From NCBI GenBank assembly GCA_050084515.1, contig CM114273.1, positions 17,980,001 through 18,044,000 of the forward strand: a stretch of 64,000 nucleotides of DNA. Direction: 5' to 3'. Below are positions 48,121 through 64,000 of the stretch, piece after piece. The stretch is from Blasia pusilla. Lineage: Eukaryota; Marchantiophyta; Marchantiopsida; Blasiales. Each line of letters starts with the position of its first letter. The stretch's first letter is position 1. Made by a program: the position numbers and the translations under genes. The notes beneath the pieces are model-generated. The model did no database searches, had not been told where the DNA came from, and saw only the letters and a program-made list of their open reading frames with translations.

Positions 48121-50529
48121 TCAAAGCACTTACAAAAAACATCAGAGGCAGCTCACATCAAAGATCAGCTGAATTCCGCAAAAAACAAGGTCACTTAGTA
48201 CAACTCTCTGATACCAGATTGCATCAACAAGACATGGAAAGGGCCAGCTATATTGAACTGTGCCCAGAGGACACCTAAAACCCTAGATTCTGAACACTAC
48301 ATCTCCAATAAATCTGTGAATGGAAAATCTAAGGAGACTCCAAGAAAGAGATGTGTCAAGTTACCAACATCTAAAAACAAGTAAAAAACAACAGTGAGAG
48401 CTTCCAATTTCATAAAACAATTACTCCATTAGACTCCGCCTCCTTGGAAAAACTGGTTACCATTTAGGGAACTCTAGGCTTAGGAACTCTGTTAAGAAAT
48501 AGGAGAAGATAACATATCATACTCTCTGGATGATATCACTCTGAACTGCAGTATGTACATATACCAGGTAAGGTCACCTTTATGTGTGCCCCAAAACAAC
48601 TACTCATCTTGTTAGCGACATCCTGAGGCTCCTCCGAGCGGTCCCTGAACAACATTCTCAAGCACCCAAAATAAACTATTCATGTCACTAAAAATCAGCA
48701 CACTGTCCGCTCATCATCCTCCATTACCTGCCAACTCTCGTAATAGATGAACATACTGCCCAGGTTGCAGTGGCATGCCACTCTCAAGTTGGTTCATCCA
48801 CTGAGACACCAGGACTGCCTTGGTCCTTGTCAGATGATGTTGATATCAAAAGAACTCCAGAAGGTATGGGTCAAACAGGGAAGATGGGCACGCAACAATC
48901 ATGGATCAGGCACGAGTGAGCACAAATAAGGGCAGAAATAAAGAAAGTATATGTCCAGTGAGTGAGCAGCAGCTCCATCAGTCCTAGAACGCATTAAACA
49001 GGATTCTATTTCGTAATTAAGATATTTTTCCTTGCGGCCATTCTCTGCCAAATGACATTTAGGAACCATGAAAGACTTATTGCTTTCAATACAAAAACAT
49101 GTAATCAAGCCTTAATACTACAGAAACATTGTTCACAGATCTGAGATTTCAAACAAAGCGCTTTTTCAAGCACCATGGTTAGCAGGGATGATTTCATCAT
49201 GTTTATGCAATAACTCCGATATGAATTGCAACAGCTTCAGATGTCTAATTGAATGCTTCGACATAATGCTTGACATCGTCAGTACTGGTAAACCTTCACT
49301 AACCATCTCACGAGGTACATCCAAATAACGAAACAATCATAAAAGGTCAGTCACCAAAATCTCTTTCTCTTTAGCAATGCATACATCAAAGGCCCTGCAC
49401 TTGATTTTACACCATGACTAAGAGAATCCAATATGAGCTCAGACACAGCTTGCACCAATGATGAAGTCATCTACATTTGGCCCCTTTCACACCTTTGAAA
49501 TGAGATAGACCAAGTTATCAGATACCACATAGCATCAATGGTTAAATTCTATTCTGAGATGAATTATTCCTCCTCACGGAACCTTACTGCTAATCCAATT
49601 GAACCGAAACAATGCTGAGGTCTGGCTAATGATTATAAGTTCGGAGTTCGGACTCCCTGCAACAGTTCACATTAAGCATGACACTCAAAAACTTCTCAGA
49701 TCAATCACAACTAGGGGACTCTCAACATAGTGACTGATTAGAAACTTCTTGTGCATAAGAGCTGCTTAGAGGTGCTCAAGTCAGCATTGATCCTGAGATA
49801 TAACCACGGTCAGCAAAATAGCCACTGAGGCTACTGGCATGCTCAAACATCTTCTTCTTGCTGGTCAGTCTACCACATTTGATGAGCCGCGAAGTAGTTA
49901 TGTCTGCAAAGAGTGCTGGAGGCCCAGTTAGCAACCAAAAAACGCCATCACAAGGAGAGAAAAGGATCAAAGTCCAACAACAGCCACGTTAGGATCCACT
50001 CCAGCACACTCCATCGCTCTGCTCGCTTCTTTTGGGCACCCAAGTCGTCCTATGAGATCCAGGTCCCTGCACCATCTAAAATGTTGCAGAATAACTCGTG
50101 GAGAAAATTTCACTCAAAACCCAATGCCCCGTTCAATGCATACGCCCTGATACCCTCCATGGGATTTCCAGAGATCTCAGTCGTTCTCCAGGTCAGCCGG
50201 ACCTACAGCTAGATAGGCAATTGAGTCTTCCACCCTACACACCTAATAGTTTCTAATATTTTGAACAACTTAAAACCCTCTCCTGAATCTAACTTCCCTG
50301 GTAACAACATCCGTACACCCTCATCATCAAATTAGCCTCTTGGAATGTTTGACACATGAGACATTGTGAATGACCTTGAACAAAATATCCAGCTCCACCC
50401 CTCTGTAGTAGCAGGTACTATCCATCCTACAGCAAATATCACACGAGGCAAGCCAGAAGTTAAAACACCCAATCCCAAATCAGGACGCAGACATTCATAT
50501 CTCCGTCAGGATTTCACATTACTCCAATG
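48121..50529. other. Downstream flank of the SF1 gene
   Basis: The part adjoining 50,529 presumably contains the 3' untranslated region of the minus-strand SF1 gene. No further gene could be recognised; open stretches such as 49,913-50,212 lack known domains. Confidence 0.4.
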
Positions 50530-53500
50530 TCACCGCCCCATCTCCGACATGAACCGCTCATACTCGGACTCCACTGCGTTACTTTGCTGCCCGCCAGAAG
50601 CTGTATTAGAAGCCCATGGTGGCGGCACTCCACTTGCACTTGGTGGGGGTGGTGGTGGAGGTGGTGGAGGCGGTGCACTCGTAGGTGGAGGTGGGGGGGC
50701 AGCATAATATCCAGGATACTGGGGCATGGAAGGATATGCAGGATTTCCCATACTACCCCCTGCAGCTGGTGGTCGAGCACCAGGACTAGGAGCCATACCT
50801 GCAGCTCCGTTCGGAGGGCCCCCGGGCATACCAGGTCCCCCAGGAGGGCCACCGCCTTCCACCGTACCAGGAGGCCCACGAGAGGGTCCTCCAGGCATGC
50901 CCTGGGGAGGCCCTCCAGGAGGACCTTGATTTGGTGGCCCTTGGTAGCCATTATAGGGTCCTCCATAATGGGGAGGAGGAGGTCCCCGCATCGGGCCACC
51001 TTGAGAGGGCGGCTGAGATGGTGGGGGAGGTCCATATGGATTTGCCTGTGGTGGAGGACCAAAAGGATTGTATGGAGGAGGCACCGGTGGGGCGCCCCAA
51101 GGTGGTGGAGGAGCCATGCGCCCACCACCCATAGCACCTCCGGGAGGGCCTCTGGGTGGTGGTTGTTGTTGTGGTTGTTGCTGCTGCTGGGGAGGAGGAT
51201 AGCCGCCTCCTCCCATACCATCCATTCCTGGTAACGGGGGACCCCCAGGTCCTCCAGGAGCTCCTGGTGGTGGTGGACGACCGGCAACACGTACTGCCAA
51301 TATCTTGCCATCCAATCTGTAACTATTCATGTGTACCACTGCCTGTGCAGCAGCCGCAGCATCCGTATACTTCACGAAACCATAACCTTTGCTGCTTCCG
51401 TTGAGTCGATCCCGAATGACCTTCGCATCCTCAACTCGTCCAAAGGGAGCGAAGAGTCGCATCAAACCTTCATCATCGACCGAATTGGGCAAATAGCCGA
51501 CGTAGAGGTTAGAATCATCGTCAGCCTTAGAGAACTTATTTCCTGGGGCCCCCGTTCCCCCTGGTCCAGATTGGAAGTAAGGACTTCCTCCAAAACCTTG
51601 CTGTGGCGGCATTCCTCCTGCAGGACCTCCTCCTGATGGTCCCATAGGCTGCCCCATTCCACCCGGTCCACCGTAGCCACTTCCAATACCATTGCCTCCC
51701 ATGCCTCCGGAGCCCATACCGCTCCCTCCAGGCATACCCATTCCTCCACCACCACCCATACTGGTGATCCCATCATCGGACCACCGCTTGCACTGACAAA
51801 CCCGGGCATGGCTCCACCGCCGCCGCCGCCACCTCCTCCAACCCCTCCCCCAGGACCACCACCAGACCAGGGAGGTCCGGTACTCCCCTGAGGCCCCGGA
51901 AGAGCCAGAGTTGGCCCAGATTGCCGACCAGATCCAACTTCACCAGAGGCAACACCACCGCCTCCTCCTCCTCCTCCTCCTCCTCCAGCCCCGTCTGATC
52001 CTCCCCCGCCGAGCTCAGCTAAGAAACTCTTATACTCGTCATCCATCTTATTTCCTTGAGCAGAGCCTTTGAGAGGACAGTCAATAGTAGGATGACCACC
52101 ATCTCCACAAATTCGGCAGGAAACATCACTCTTGAAGGTCGAGTGCCGTGCAGGACAGGCATACTGTCGATGACCTGGCTCACCGCAGAGACGGCAGTAC
52201 TCATCATCCCGGATAGTTCCATTGAGTGCTGCAAGTTCACGCAATTGAGCCCGCTTATGCTCATTCCGACCTTCCTCAACCGGGACCAGAAGTTTTTCCA
52301 CCATGCCCGCCGCTTTTTCCAAAGCGTCAGGAGTGTCAGCCTCGACCAGAACATGCAAATCTTCATTCTCGGATGGATCTGGCTTCATGTCTCGCTTCTG
52401 CTGCGACCTTCCTTCCTTCACGGAACCCTTGCCCCTAATCACAATCTTGGCCCCTGTTTCCTTCTCCATCCTTTTCTGAGTGTTACCACGAGGTCCAATT
52501 ATTAGACCAATGAAGTTATAGCCTGGATACTCCTTGACCGGGATGTAAAGCTTCTTGTACAGCTTAGGTGGTTTGTAATCTGCCGGTGGCTTGAAGGTCG
52601 GATTCTTCTTGATCAACTGCGCAATAACTTCTTGTCTCTCACGCGTCAACTTCTCCCGCGCCCGATATTCTCGAGTGTTGATCCTGATCCCCATGTTATC
52701 ATAAATTGGCTCCGGGGAAGGAGATCTGTTGCCATCTCCTCGATCATCAAGCACTTGACCCGTCTGCAGCTTCCTGTTGATGTCCAAAAGCTTGATATTC
52801 AACGCCTGCAACTCAGGATCAAGATCCACTCCACCAGTTAACTCTCTAACGAAATCAGGTAGCTGAATCTGACCGAGCAGGGGAGCCTTGGGCTCATCAG
52901 CTGCCCATCTCGACTTCCTCTTTTTTGCTCCACCTTCCCCTTCGTTAGCCTCTCCGTCCCCATCGGGCTGAGGTCCCCAGCGGCTCCTCCTCCTCTTTTG
53001 AGAAATTGTTTCACCGGTAGAATTCACGTTTTGATCAACCGTCGCGCCACCAGAGCCTTCCCCGTTCCCTGATCCAGATGGCTGGTGCGAAGAAGTATCA
53101 TCTCCTCCCTGTTTACGTCCCCCGAGATAGGAATCCTCCTCAATAAAGCCACCTCTTGCCTCATTATAACCTCCACTTCCATCGTACGAGAACGCCCTAG
53201 GATTCCTCTCCTCACATGCTCGATCTTCCACACTCCCACCGTGCTGTGGCGCATACTGTCCTTCATAGGAATCTCGCTGATGTTGATACTCCGAATCCCT
53301 TCCAGGTTGATACCCTGAGTTTACCTGCTGTTGATACTCGACCTGTCCTTGCAACCACGCCTGACGCTGCGCTTCAACATCCCCCGCACCATGAGATGCA
53401 AATTCAGCCGGATGGCCGTTTTGAGCAGAATACTCCCGACTCATGCTCTGTCCAAACCCTCCGTTGTTCCCCTCCTGCTGCTGCTGCCATGGATGACCAG

Positions 53501-53585
53501 CAGAATGAGATGCCGGGCCTCCTACAGTCGCCTCCAGGCTAGCCAAAAACGCCTCAGCCGCAACTGACGCACCTCCCTGCTCCAT
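50530..53585 (-). CDS. SF1: Splicing factor 1 / branch point-binding protein, one frameshift
   Basis: Recognises the intron branch point and, with the U2AF large subunit, starts spliceosome assembly in the nucleus. Numbering from the first ATG (53,585; no upstream ATG before an in-frame stop): KRRRSRWG and KKRKSRWA motifs (about 197-228), which fit U2AF ligand motifs; a helix-hairpin region; KH/QUA2 (about 340-440) with [20 protein letters not shown]; zinc knuckles [14 protein letters not shown] (464-477) and [14 protein letters not shown] (490-503); then a Gly-rich stretch. At about 51,760, after residue 608 (GPMMGSP), the frame shifts; the remaining 409 codons continue with a plant-type RRM (NLYVGYL...SKGYGFVKY) and a Pro/Gly-rich tail ending in [13 protein letters not shown]. 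The total would be about 1,018 residues without introns, longer than my memory of the Arabidopsis protein (about 800). One missing base, real or a sequence error, explains the break. Confidence 0.9.
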
Positions 53586-56429
53586 TCCTTCCTCAACCCT
53601 CCGCCCCCCACCGCCCCTCAAACCAACTCTATCCTACTCTCCGCACGTCAATCTTCTTCTCAGAAAGAGAACGACACTGAAGTTAAGAATCAAAAAGTCC
53701 TCCCCAAGCCTCCTGGCCCTCTTTCGCTTGCTTACCCTGAACACTCACCTCCTTCCCCCTCACTCATCGTCAACGACGTCCAGTTTCGTATCTTTCACTC
53801 CCACCGCACGAGAAAACCACGAGAGAAAGAATCGCACACAGATCGAAAAATCGCCGGCTCCAAACGGACCGAACAATCATGGGCAGCGAGTCGATGCGCG
53901 GCACGTCGAGCGAGAGAGAGCATGAGACTGAGAGGGACACAAGAGCAACTGCTGGGACCTAAAGACTGGACAGGCATACGCCATCGCTCTTTCGTTCTGC
54001 TGCAGCTGCTGCCGAACTAATGCGTTTTTACGAGAGAGACTTGCAGCGTGAGGTCCATTTAGGGCTAACGTACGCACTTCTCTTCCCGCTCTGCCGTATC
54101 CTTCTATCGAGAACTGCGCTGCTGCACCGCTCAGTACCGGAACAATCGTGTGGAGTAGTTCTTACCGGCGTTCTTATACACGCGTTTGGCGCGCCTCCCG
54201 TCAAAACCGAACTCTACGGTCTCCACCCAACATCAGGACCCAATTCGTCGGGTTCTTTTATCGAGCGCCACTGTGCTCCACTGATTCGTCCGAGACGAAA
54301 CGCGTGCAGCGATGTTACTCACATAAGTTTTTTGCTTTGCTTTGCTTTAGTTGTGTGAAAAGCTCCGAGAGTCGAGGGAAGGCGATACGTTAACCTCCCA
54401 CCTTCGAATTTCTATATTGTTTTATCCGGAAAAAATTCATCTCACCCCATATATATATATATATATATATATATTCGACAAGTGAATAAAAAAGTGTTAG
54501 CGTACAAGCCGCCTCTCAAGGGAAGGGATGAATGGTATTGCACGCAAATTCAAGACAAAATTCCCCCTTAGTTTGTGAAACATTTTCTTATTGCCCGTTG
54601 TTGTCGTATGTCAATTGGATGTTTGCAAATCAAGAATGCACTCTCCCATAATAACATAGATGAAAAAGTACTAGCACTATAAATGCTAGTGTTATGCACG
54701 AATGAAAATCAAGTGCGAAGAAAGGCATCTTGTTGGTTATTTTAAGTTTAGTTCTTATGTTATGTTAATTTAGTTCTTGTGTTACACGTATCATCACCGG
54801 AAGAGTCCAAAATGTACAGGTGTTGACAGCGGAGGAAGGGGTTTTCAAACCCCATCCTCTTTAATTATATAGATAGATTAAAACTATTTGTGTCTTGTGA
54901 TGTCCTAGATGGTTCTCTATAGAGAACCCGTTCTGTTGGTCAAACTCTACTCAACTTGGCTAGTTGCATCTTACTAATATAGAATATAATGCTTGAGTTG
55001 TGCAATATTATATACAAAATCATTACTATACTAAATAAATGAACTTCCATATAATATTGAATGATCTAATATTTCTCTACGAGAAACTCACGCATAAACG
55101 ATGCAACTAGCTAAGCCTCTGGCTCTCACTTTAGCAGAGACATGGGAGGTAAATCATGATTATGGATGAATAGAAGAGAGGCCTTGGCATGACCTACCGA
55201 AATTGAAATCTAAACTAGTTAGTGGAAAAACTAGAATGGGCAATATAACTTGTTGCGAGAAAAATACCAATTAAGATGGGCACCTACTTGAAGACCAACC
55301 TTAGGTATAAGGGGGCGTAACCACTAGCGGAGATGGAGGTGTAGATAAGATAATTGAAAATAACCTTGAAGCCAAGTTCCAAATGAAGCACGAGAACCAA
55401 GGAAGTCAAGACAAATTGAGATGGATGAGACATAGTATGAAATATCCACATCAATATCATCTAAATCCAAAATTGTGTTATCATATTATCAAAATTTTAG
55501 GCCCCGCATATAATGGAATCACACATAATTCATATTAGTCGATGCATCATATGAGCATATTATGCCACCTCTAAAATACACGAGCTTTGAAGCATTGCAT
55601 TTGTTGCTGGTTTTGTTGGTCAAGGACTATGTTCCTTATGCATTGGCTCAAAGGAATGTCCTCAAGACTCTTAGCTTGTTATTTTATGGTTCTTATATGA
55701 AGATGTTTTGGTAGGGCCAATATGTGCAAAAGTGTAAAAAAAAATTTGGCAAATTGTGTAGATTGGAGATCAAGTTCTCATTGAAGTGGCATGGAGAGAG
55801 TGTTTGAGGATAGAAGCTAGCTTCATATTTATTTTTTCATAAATATTTTTTTGGAAAAATATGATCAAAACCGCTACCAAATTTAAAGTAGAATTAAGGC
55901 CATAGACTATATAATAATCATTGCGAATGATAGCCCAATTTTTTCACATTGCAAAAACTTTATCTAGAGTCTACAAGGTTGGAGTCAGTGGATGTCGCAT
56001 ACAACTGATAATGGACTTGATATTTACCATCATTGTTGTATTTGTGAGCGAATTATCAAGTAGGGAAATTATCGATTGATCTTTGTGAGTTGCAATTTCC
56101 ACTCATGGATGCATAGAATTGTTAGATAGTTGATCTTGGTTGATCATAACTATTTCGTGATGCCCATGGTCACAATGTGCCACTAGATTTATGGATCATG
56201 CCTTTTTTTGGGATCCAACCCCAATTTTGTGAAGCAATTCCCATTTTCATCGTATGAGAGAAGAAATTATGGGGATTTCTTTTGGTAAAGACTTACTTTA
56301 GGAGGTATTTGAGTGCAAATTTCTATTTTAGAGGCTATTTAAATGAAAATGCTTATTTTGGGGATCAACCACTTTTGGCCACTCGCGTGCCCTTGACGCA
56401 ATCTAACGGCCATCTATTTGTGCTTTATG
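53586..56429. other. SF1 upstream region and spacer
   Basis: Positions 53,586-54,400 are more GC-rich and pyrimidine-rich and probably hold the SF1 5' untranslated region and promoter; no definite elements can be named. An (AT)n run lies at 54,449-54,474. From 54,480 to 56,430 the sequence is AT-rich, with no gene recognised. Confidence 0.45.
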
Positions 56430-60823
<4,394 letters not shown>

Positions 60824-61423
60824 ATGGCGCGCCCGAAATACCTGGCCAAGAAAACCCCTGAGGTGAGCACTTATGCGCCATATAGTGCACTCCAGGTTCT
60901 GCAGAAAGCAACCCACATTTGTGCAATCTGTGATGATGGGAAAGACCTACTTGTTTGCGACGGGCCTTGTGCCAAACACTTCCACGCAATTGTAGAATCA
61001 GCGGGGGCTATAGAGAACTCTTGTCCAGGGGTCAACCTCCCACCAAACCACGAGGGGAGCTGGTTGTGCCAGGATTGTGTGAAGAAAATGGCCAGGTGTG
61101 CCAAGTGTGGTCAAGAGGGGAGTTTTGCAGAGAGCGAGGATTATGGGGTTCGTGTGAGAAAGTGCCTAGATACCTTTTGTGTGAGGTTTTTTTGCTTTAC
61201 TTGTTTGCCTACGGGAGTGGAGTCTTGCCCCATGCATTATTGCCCAGAATGCCATAAGCATGATGAGGAGTTGTGGGAGGACATGGTCTATTGTCCTAGG
61301 TGCCCCACTGCATGGCATTGGACTTGCTTGAAGAAGGCTATGAGCAAAGGTTATGCATGCGATCGGATTATATATGACCATGCTGCATGTGGTGAGGATA
61401 GGTGGTGGTTCTATTGCCACTAG
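60824..61423 (+). CDS. Multi-PHD-type zinc finger reading frame, EDM2-like
   Basis: 199 codons from ATG in good context (AAGGATGGCG). Cys/His spacing gives a PHD finger, CAICDDGKDLLVCDGPCAKH then FHAI...CPG...WLCQDC (residues about 33-85), a second zinc cluster CAKCGQEG...CLDTFCVRFFCFTC (about 91-126), and a third, CPMHYCPECHK...YCPRCPTAWHWTCL (about 132-169). This arrangement resembles the PHD array of plant EDM2 and NSD-type proteins, which read histone tails. The frame ends in TAG (61,421-61,423), but codons beyond it read HKVDPTLHTPLRDHISW, which continues the EDM2-like text; the stop is therefore probably a mutation. It is followed on the same strand by BRCT-like sequence and a CACTA transposase. 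Confidence 0.65.
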   Translation: MARPKYLAKKTPEVSTYAPYSALQVLQKATHICAICDDGKDLLVCDGPCAKHFHAIVESAGAIENSCPGVNLPPNHEGSWLCQDCVKKMARCAKCGQEGSFAESEDYGVRVRKCLDTFCVRFFCFTCLPTGVESCPMHYCPECHKHDEELWEDMVYCPRCPTAWHWTCLKKAMSKGYACDRIIYDHAACGEDRWWFYCH

Positions 61424-61934
61424 CACAAAGTTGATCCCACACTTCATACTCCTTTGAGAGATCATATTTCATGGATTTGATTTTCAAGTAGGCGGATGAG
61501 AGATTTGTGTTTGAACAGAATTCCGTGGCATTTTGGTGGAGAGTGCAGGGTAGCCACTTCTGATGTAAAGAGGGTCGAGGCTCTAAACATGCTTACTAGG
61601 TAGGTGGTATGACTTTGTATAGAGACTCGTCATTACCTACCCTCTGATTTTGAGAGTTCCAATCTTTTGAAATTTTGATCGAACGGCCATAATTGTGAAA
61701 CTATATAATATCAAGTTTTGTATCAACATTATGCAGTTTTTTCTGTTATGGAAGAATGAAATGTAATCGTGGTGGTTTCTAAAAGACTCTTGTGATTAGG
61801 CTCTTGATTAGGACGTGTCTGGTTGCAGGTGGAATTCTGTATTCATTCGTCATCCATTGCCATATCCAATCATGCAAGTATAGCTTTAGAGCTAGGTAGC
61901 CATCATGGAAAACCATTGGTAACACAGTACCAAT

Positions 61935-62864
61935 ATGAGAATTGTTGAGCTTCCCCCACTCCCAAGTGGCGGTGTCTCTAAAGTGTTAATGTGTCATGAG
62001 ACCTCACCCAAATGCGCATCGGGTACAATGCCAACCTCTCTTTTTGCAAGGATTGTAGCCTCCATCATGGCCTCCCCTGAATTGCCCCATGATGAATGGT
62101 GTCGGCTTAAGACAAACTTTGTGAAATTGGGTGGGAGAGAGACTGATTGTCTCCGTGACGCCACACATGGCATTTCTGGGAATTGGGTAAGAGTTTTGGA
62201 GCCTTTCACATGGACCATCCTGAATTCCCAGAGGAATGAACGGGGTGTTAAATATGTCCACATAGATTGGTTATCCTTCTCCATCCAAGATGGAAGATTG
62301 CATGACCCTGACGACCATGATCTATTCTAGAGTAAATCAAGCTCGATGGCTATTCTGAGGAAAAATAAATTATTTTGGAAGAATGTGAGGGAAGGGAAAC
62401 CACTCCCAACTGGTCCGCCACCCACTCCACATCCAACCATGTTTGGTCGGGTGAGGGTAGTACTTGTCCCTGACAATATATCTCAATGGAGGTTGACATG
62501 GATGAAGAGAAAAATTCTAGAATATGGTGGGCATGTGGATGACACGGTGGATAGGAATACCACCCACTTGATTTGCCGATCCTTTTCTAAAGCCTGTAGA
62601 CATCATGGAAAGACATTGATTCATTTGTGGGTCTCATCTCAAGGTTTGTATGTGCTTCATTACAAGTGGGTCAAAGAATCCATTGAATTGGGGCACTTGG
62701 TAGAAAGTAGTCCACATGAATTGATTGGAAACAAGCTAGTGAAACAGCCATACCGGATCAACCAAGTCTCTGGAGACATGGAGGAGCTTACAGATGAGTG
62801 GCAAACCATAGATGACGAAGAAACAGATTCCACCAGTTTGGATAGTTGCGAAAGTAGTGCATAG
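61935..62864 (+). pseudogene. Tandem BRCT-like region split by one stop
   Basis: Two open stretches in the same frame, 61,935-62,330 and 62,346-62,864, are separated only by a TAG at 62,328-62,330. The second reads RVRVVLVPDNISQWRL...KILEYGGHVDDTV...THLICRSF...VLHYKWVKESIELGHLVES, a clear BRCT pattern (hydrophobic strand, GG turn, THLI, WVKESI). The first ends KYVHIDWLSFSIQDGRLHD and contains FVKLGGRETD, fitting a more diverged BRCT. BRCT pairs bind phosphopeptides in DNA damage response proteins. The C-terminus is acidic and serine-rich. It may be spliced to the PHD reading frame upstream; an intron between about 61,600 and 61,850 is plausible from donor and acceptor text, but this is inference. 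Confidence 0.6.
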
Positions 62865-63098
62865 ACCGTGTCCTAAGACATGTATTTTTGTATTCAATGT
62901 GGGTTCCGTCTCACTGATTTTGCCTCAATACTAGGTTGCTCAAATATGTCCACATGCAGTGACTACATTCCAAGTTGGCCAATCAATTGTATAAAGGTGG
63001 GGAATATCAACAACCTCGTGCATTTTTTTTACCACCCTATAAGTTTATAAACATAATTTTTTATGGTTGATTGTGAAGTTTGGTATCTGTAGGGTTTC
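62865..63098. other. Short spacer before the CACTA transposase
   Basis: AT-rich, with an intron-like acceptor ('tatctgtag') eight bases or so before the transposase ATG. No other feature seen. Confidence 0.4.
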
Positions 63099-64000
63099 AT
63101 GGATGTCCCACCTAGCCCTCCCTACTGGGGGAAAAATGCTCATCATCATGCACCCATAGGCAATCCTCCACACCGCTTCGGACCTAGAACAAGCAGGTTA
63201 CCATTACAACATCCAGAACGAATCAAAGCTCGTGATTCCAAACTTTGGGATCGGGAGCAGGTCCTAGTGGGACACTCTAGAAGTGACCGGATGAGATGTC
63301 CTTGCGTAGCTTGCAATAGGTCTCGCACACTGGCCTTGCGGAATGTTTTCACTCACCTTCAGAAACATGGAAGGCATCCAGAAAAAAGAGTTTCTGGAGT
63401 TATAGGTAATGAGGACTCGTTTGATGAAGAGTGGAGGTCCGCATCGAACATTTCCAATGCGGCTAGACATGCACAATTTTTGGGACAAGCAATGGGCAAC
63501 CTCGATGCCTGAGATGCGGGTGAGGCACGTACCACACCCGAGGAGTTTGAAGACAATACCGGTCATGAACAGGTTGATGCTGAACGTGATAGTGTTGATC
63601 ATGGGATTGATGTGCAACGAATGGTCTTTGACATCTTCCAAGATCTTGATGCATTCTATGATGATGTTGAGAGCATGGAAGACGTCACTAATGCAGCCAG
63701 AGAGGCTGGAGAGGACGTAGACAATATTGGGCAAGAAGAGGATGACCAGGGATGGATGTTTGGGTCGCATGAAACTGTTGCTGATGCATGCAGGCCTCTG
63801 CTCCATGGCTCTAAGTGTACAAAGTTGGCCTTTGTACTCATGTTGATGAACATATGTAGGAATCATGGTGTTCCAACTGTGTTTGTTTCAAGGTTACTTG
63901 CATTCTTGAAGACAACAGTCTTTCCTATTGGGAACACGACTCCTGGCAATAAGTACGAGGCAAATAAATTATTGTCAAGTCTTGGATTGAATTACAATTC
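63099..64000 (+). pseudogene. CACTA (En/Spm) TNP2-type transposase, N-terminal part, runs off the window
   Basis: From ATG at 63,099 the frame carries RMRCPCVACNRSRTLALRNV followed by FTHLQKHGRHPE, which matches the transposase-associated zinc-binding domain of plant TNP2-type proteins. A TGA at 63,510-63,512 interrupts, but the same frame continues open to the window end with an acidic linker, PLLHGSKCTKLAFVLMLMNI and FPIGNTTPGNKYEANKLLSS then LGLNY. The latter is the start of the Transposase_21 domain ('P.GN..P.s.YEAKKLL..LGL.Y' pattern). The DDE residues lie beyond the window. The premature stop suggests an inactive copy, unless other exon choices bypass it. No CACTA terminal repeats were identified. 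Confidence 0.82.

Noticed and set aside
50527-51234. Plus-strand reading frame of 235 codons opposite the SF1 gene
   Set aside because: It is antisense to the RRM and Pro/Gly-rich part of SF1, and its openness follows from the biased codons of that gene. The 265-codon minus-strand frame over 50,514-51,311 is likewise an out-of-phase shadow.

Overview
The window is nuclear DNA from a plant. Two host-type genes are present. One is a five-exon caffeoyl-CoA O-methyltransferase gene (10,149-11,758, minus strand) with GT-AG introns. The other is a plant-type splicing factor 1 / branch point-binding protein gene with KH, two zinc knuckles and an RRM (50,530-53,585, minus strand). Everything else that I can identify comes from transposable elements: PIF/Harbinger, hAT, Ty1/copia, Ty3/gypsy, CACTA/En-Spm, and a transposase-like gene whose family I do not recognise. 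Lignin-type methylation chemistry plus these element families indicate a land plant. A seed-free lineage is my guess and cannot be settled from the sequence.

The most notable content is a Ty3/gypsy-type family in at least four decayed copies: copy 1 (16.5-19.7 kb, minus), copy B (21.0-28.6 kb, minus), copy D (34.9-35.9 kb, minus) and copy C (56.4-59.1 kb, plus). Copies 1 and B carry a C5-cytosine DNA methyltransferase (DNMT) domain immediately downstream of the retropepsin. In copy B the methyltransferase lies between protease and reverse transcriptase and shows motifs I, IV (PCQ), VI (ENV), VIII, IX and X in canonical, non-permuted order. The same arrangement in two diverged copies shows that the DNMT belongs to the family. 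Several stop codons in these copies match CGA->TGA or CAG->TAG changes when copies are compared, as expected if the elements were themselves methylated and then lost methylcytosine by deamination.

Layout: 0-10 kb is AT-rich and gene-poor, with two GC-rich islands, a Harbinger remnant and an LTR fragment. 10-12 kb is the CCoAOMT gene. 12-15.5 kb is GC-richer and holds tandem duplications. 15.8-28.6 kb is a nest of a hAT remnant and two methyltransferase-bearing gypsy copies, with a 5S rRNA-like promoter remnant between them. 28.6-32.4 kb is a decayed transposase-like gene split by a copia solo LTR. 32-50 kb is repeat-rich, with copia 3' remnants and several foldback sequences. 50.5-53.6 kb is the SF1 gene. 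56.4-59.3 kb is gypsy copy C, ending in a long (CT)n tract. 60.8-64 kb is a plus-strand cluster of a PHD-finger reading frame, a tandem BRCT region and the start of a CACTA TNP2-type transposase running off the window.

The two host genes look unrelated to each other. What links the window is chromatin and methylation: retroelements with their own cytosine methyltransferase, and chromatin-reader domains (PHD, BRCT) next to a CACTA transposase.
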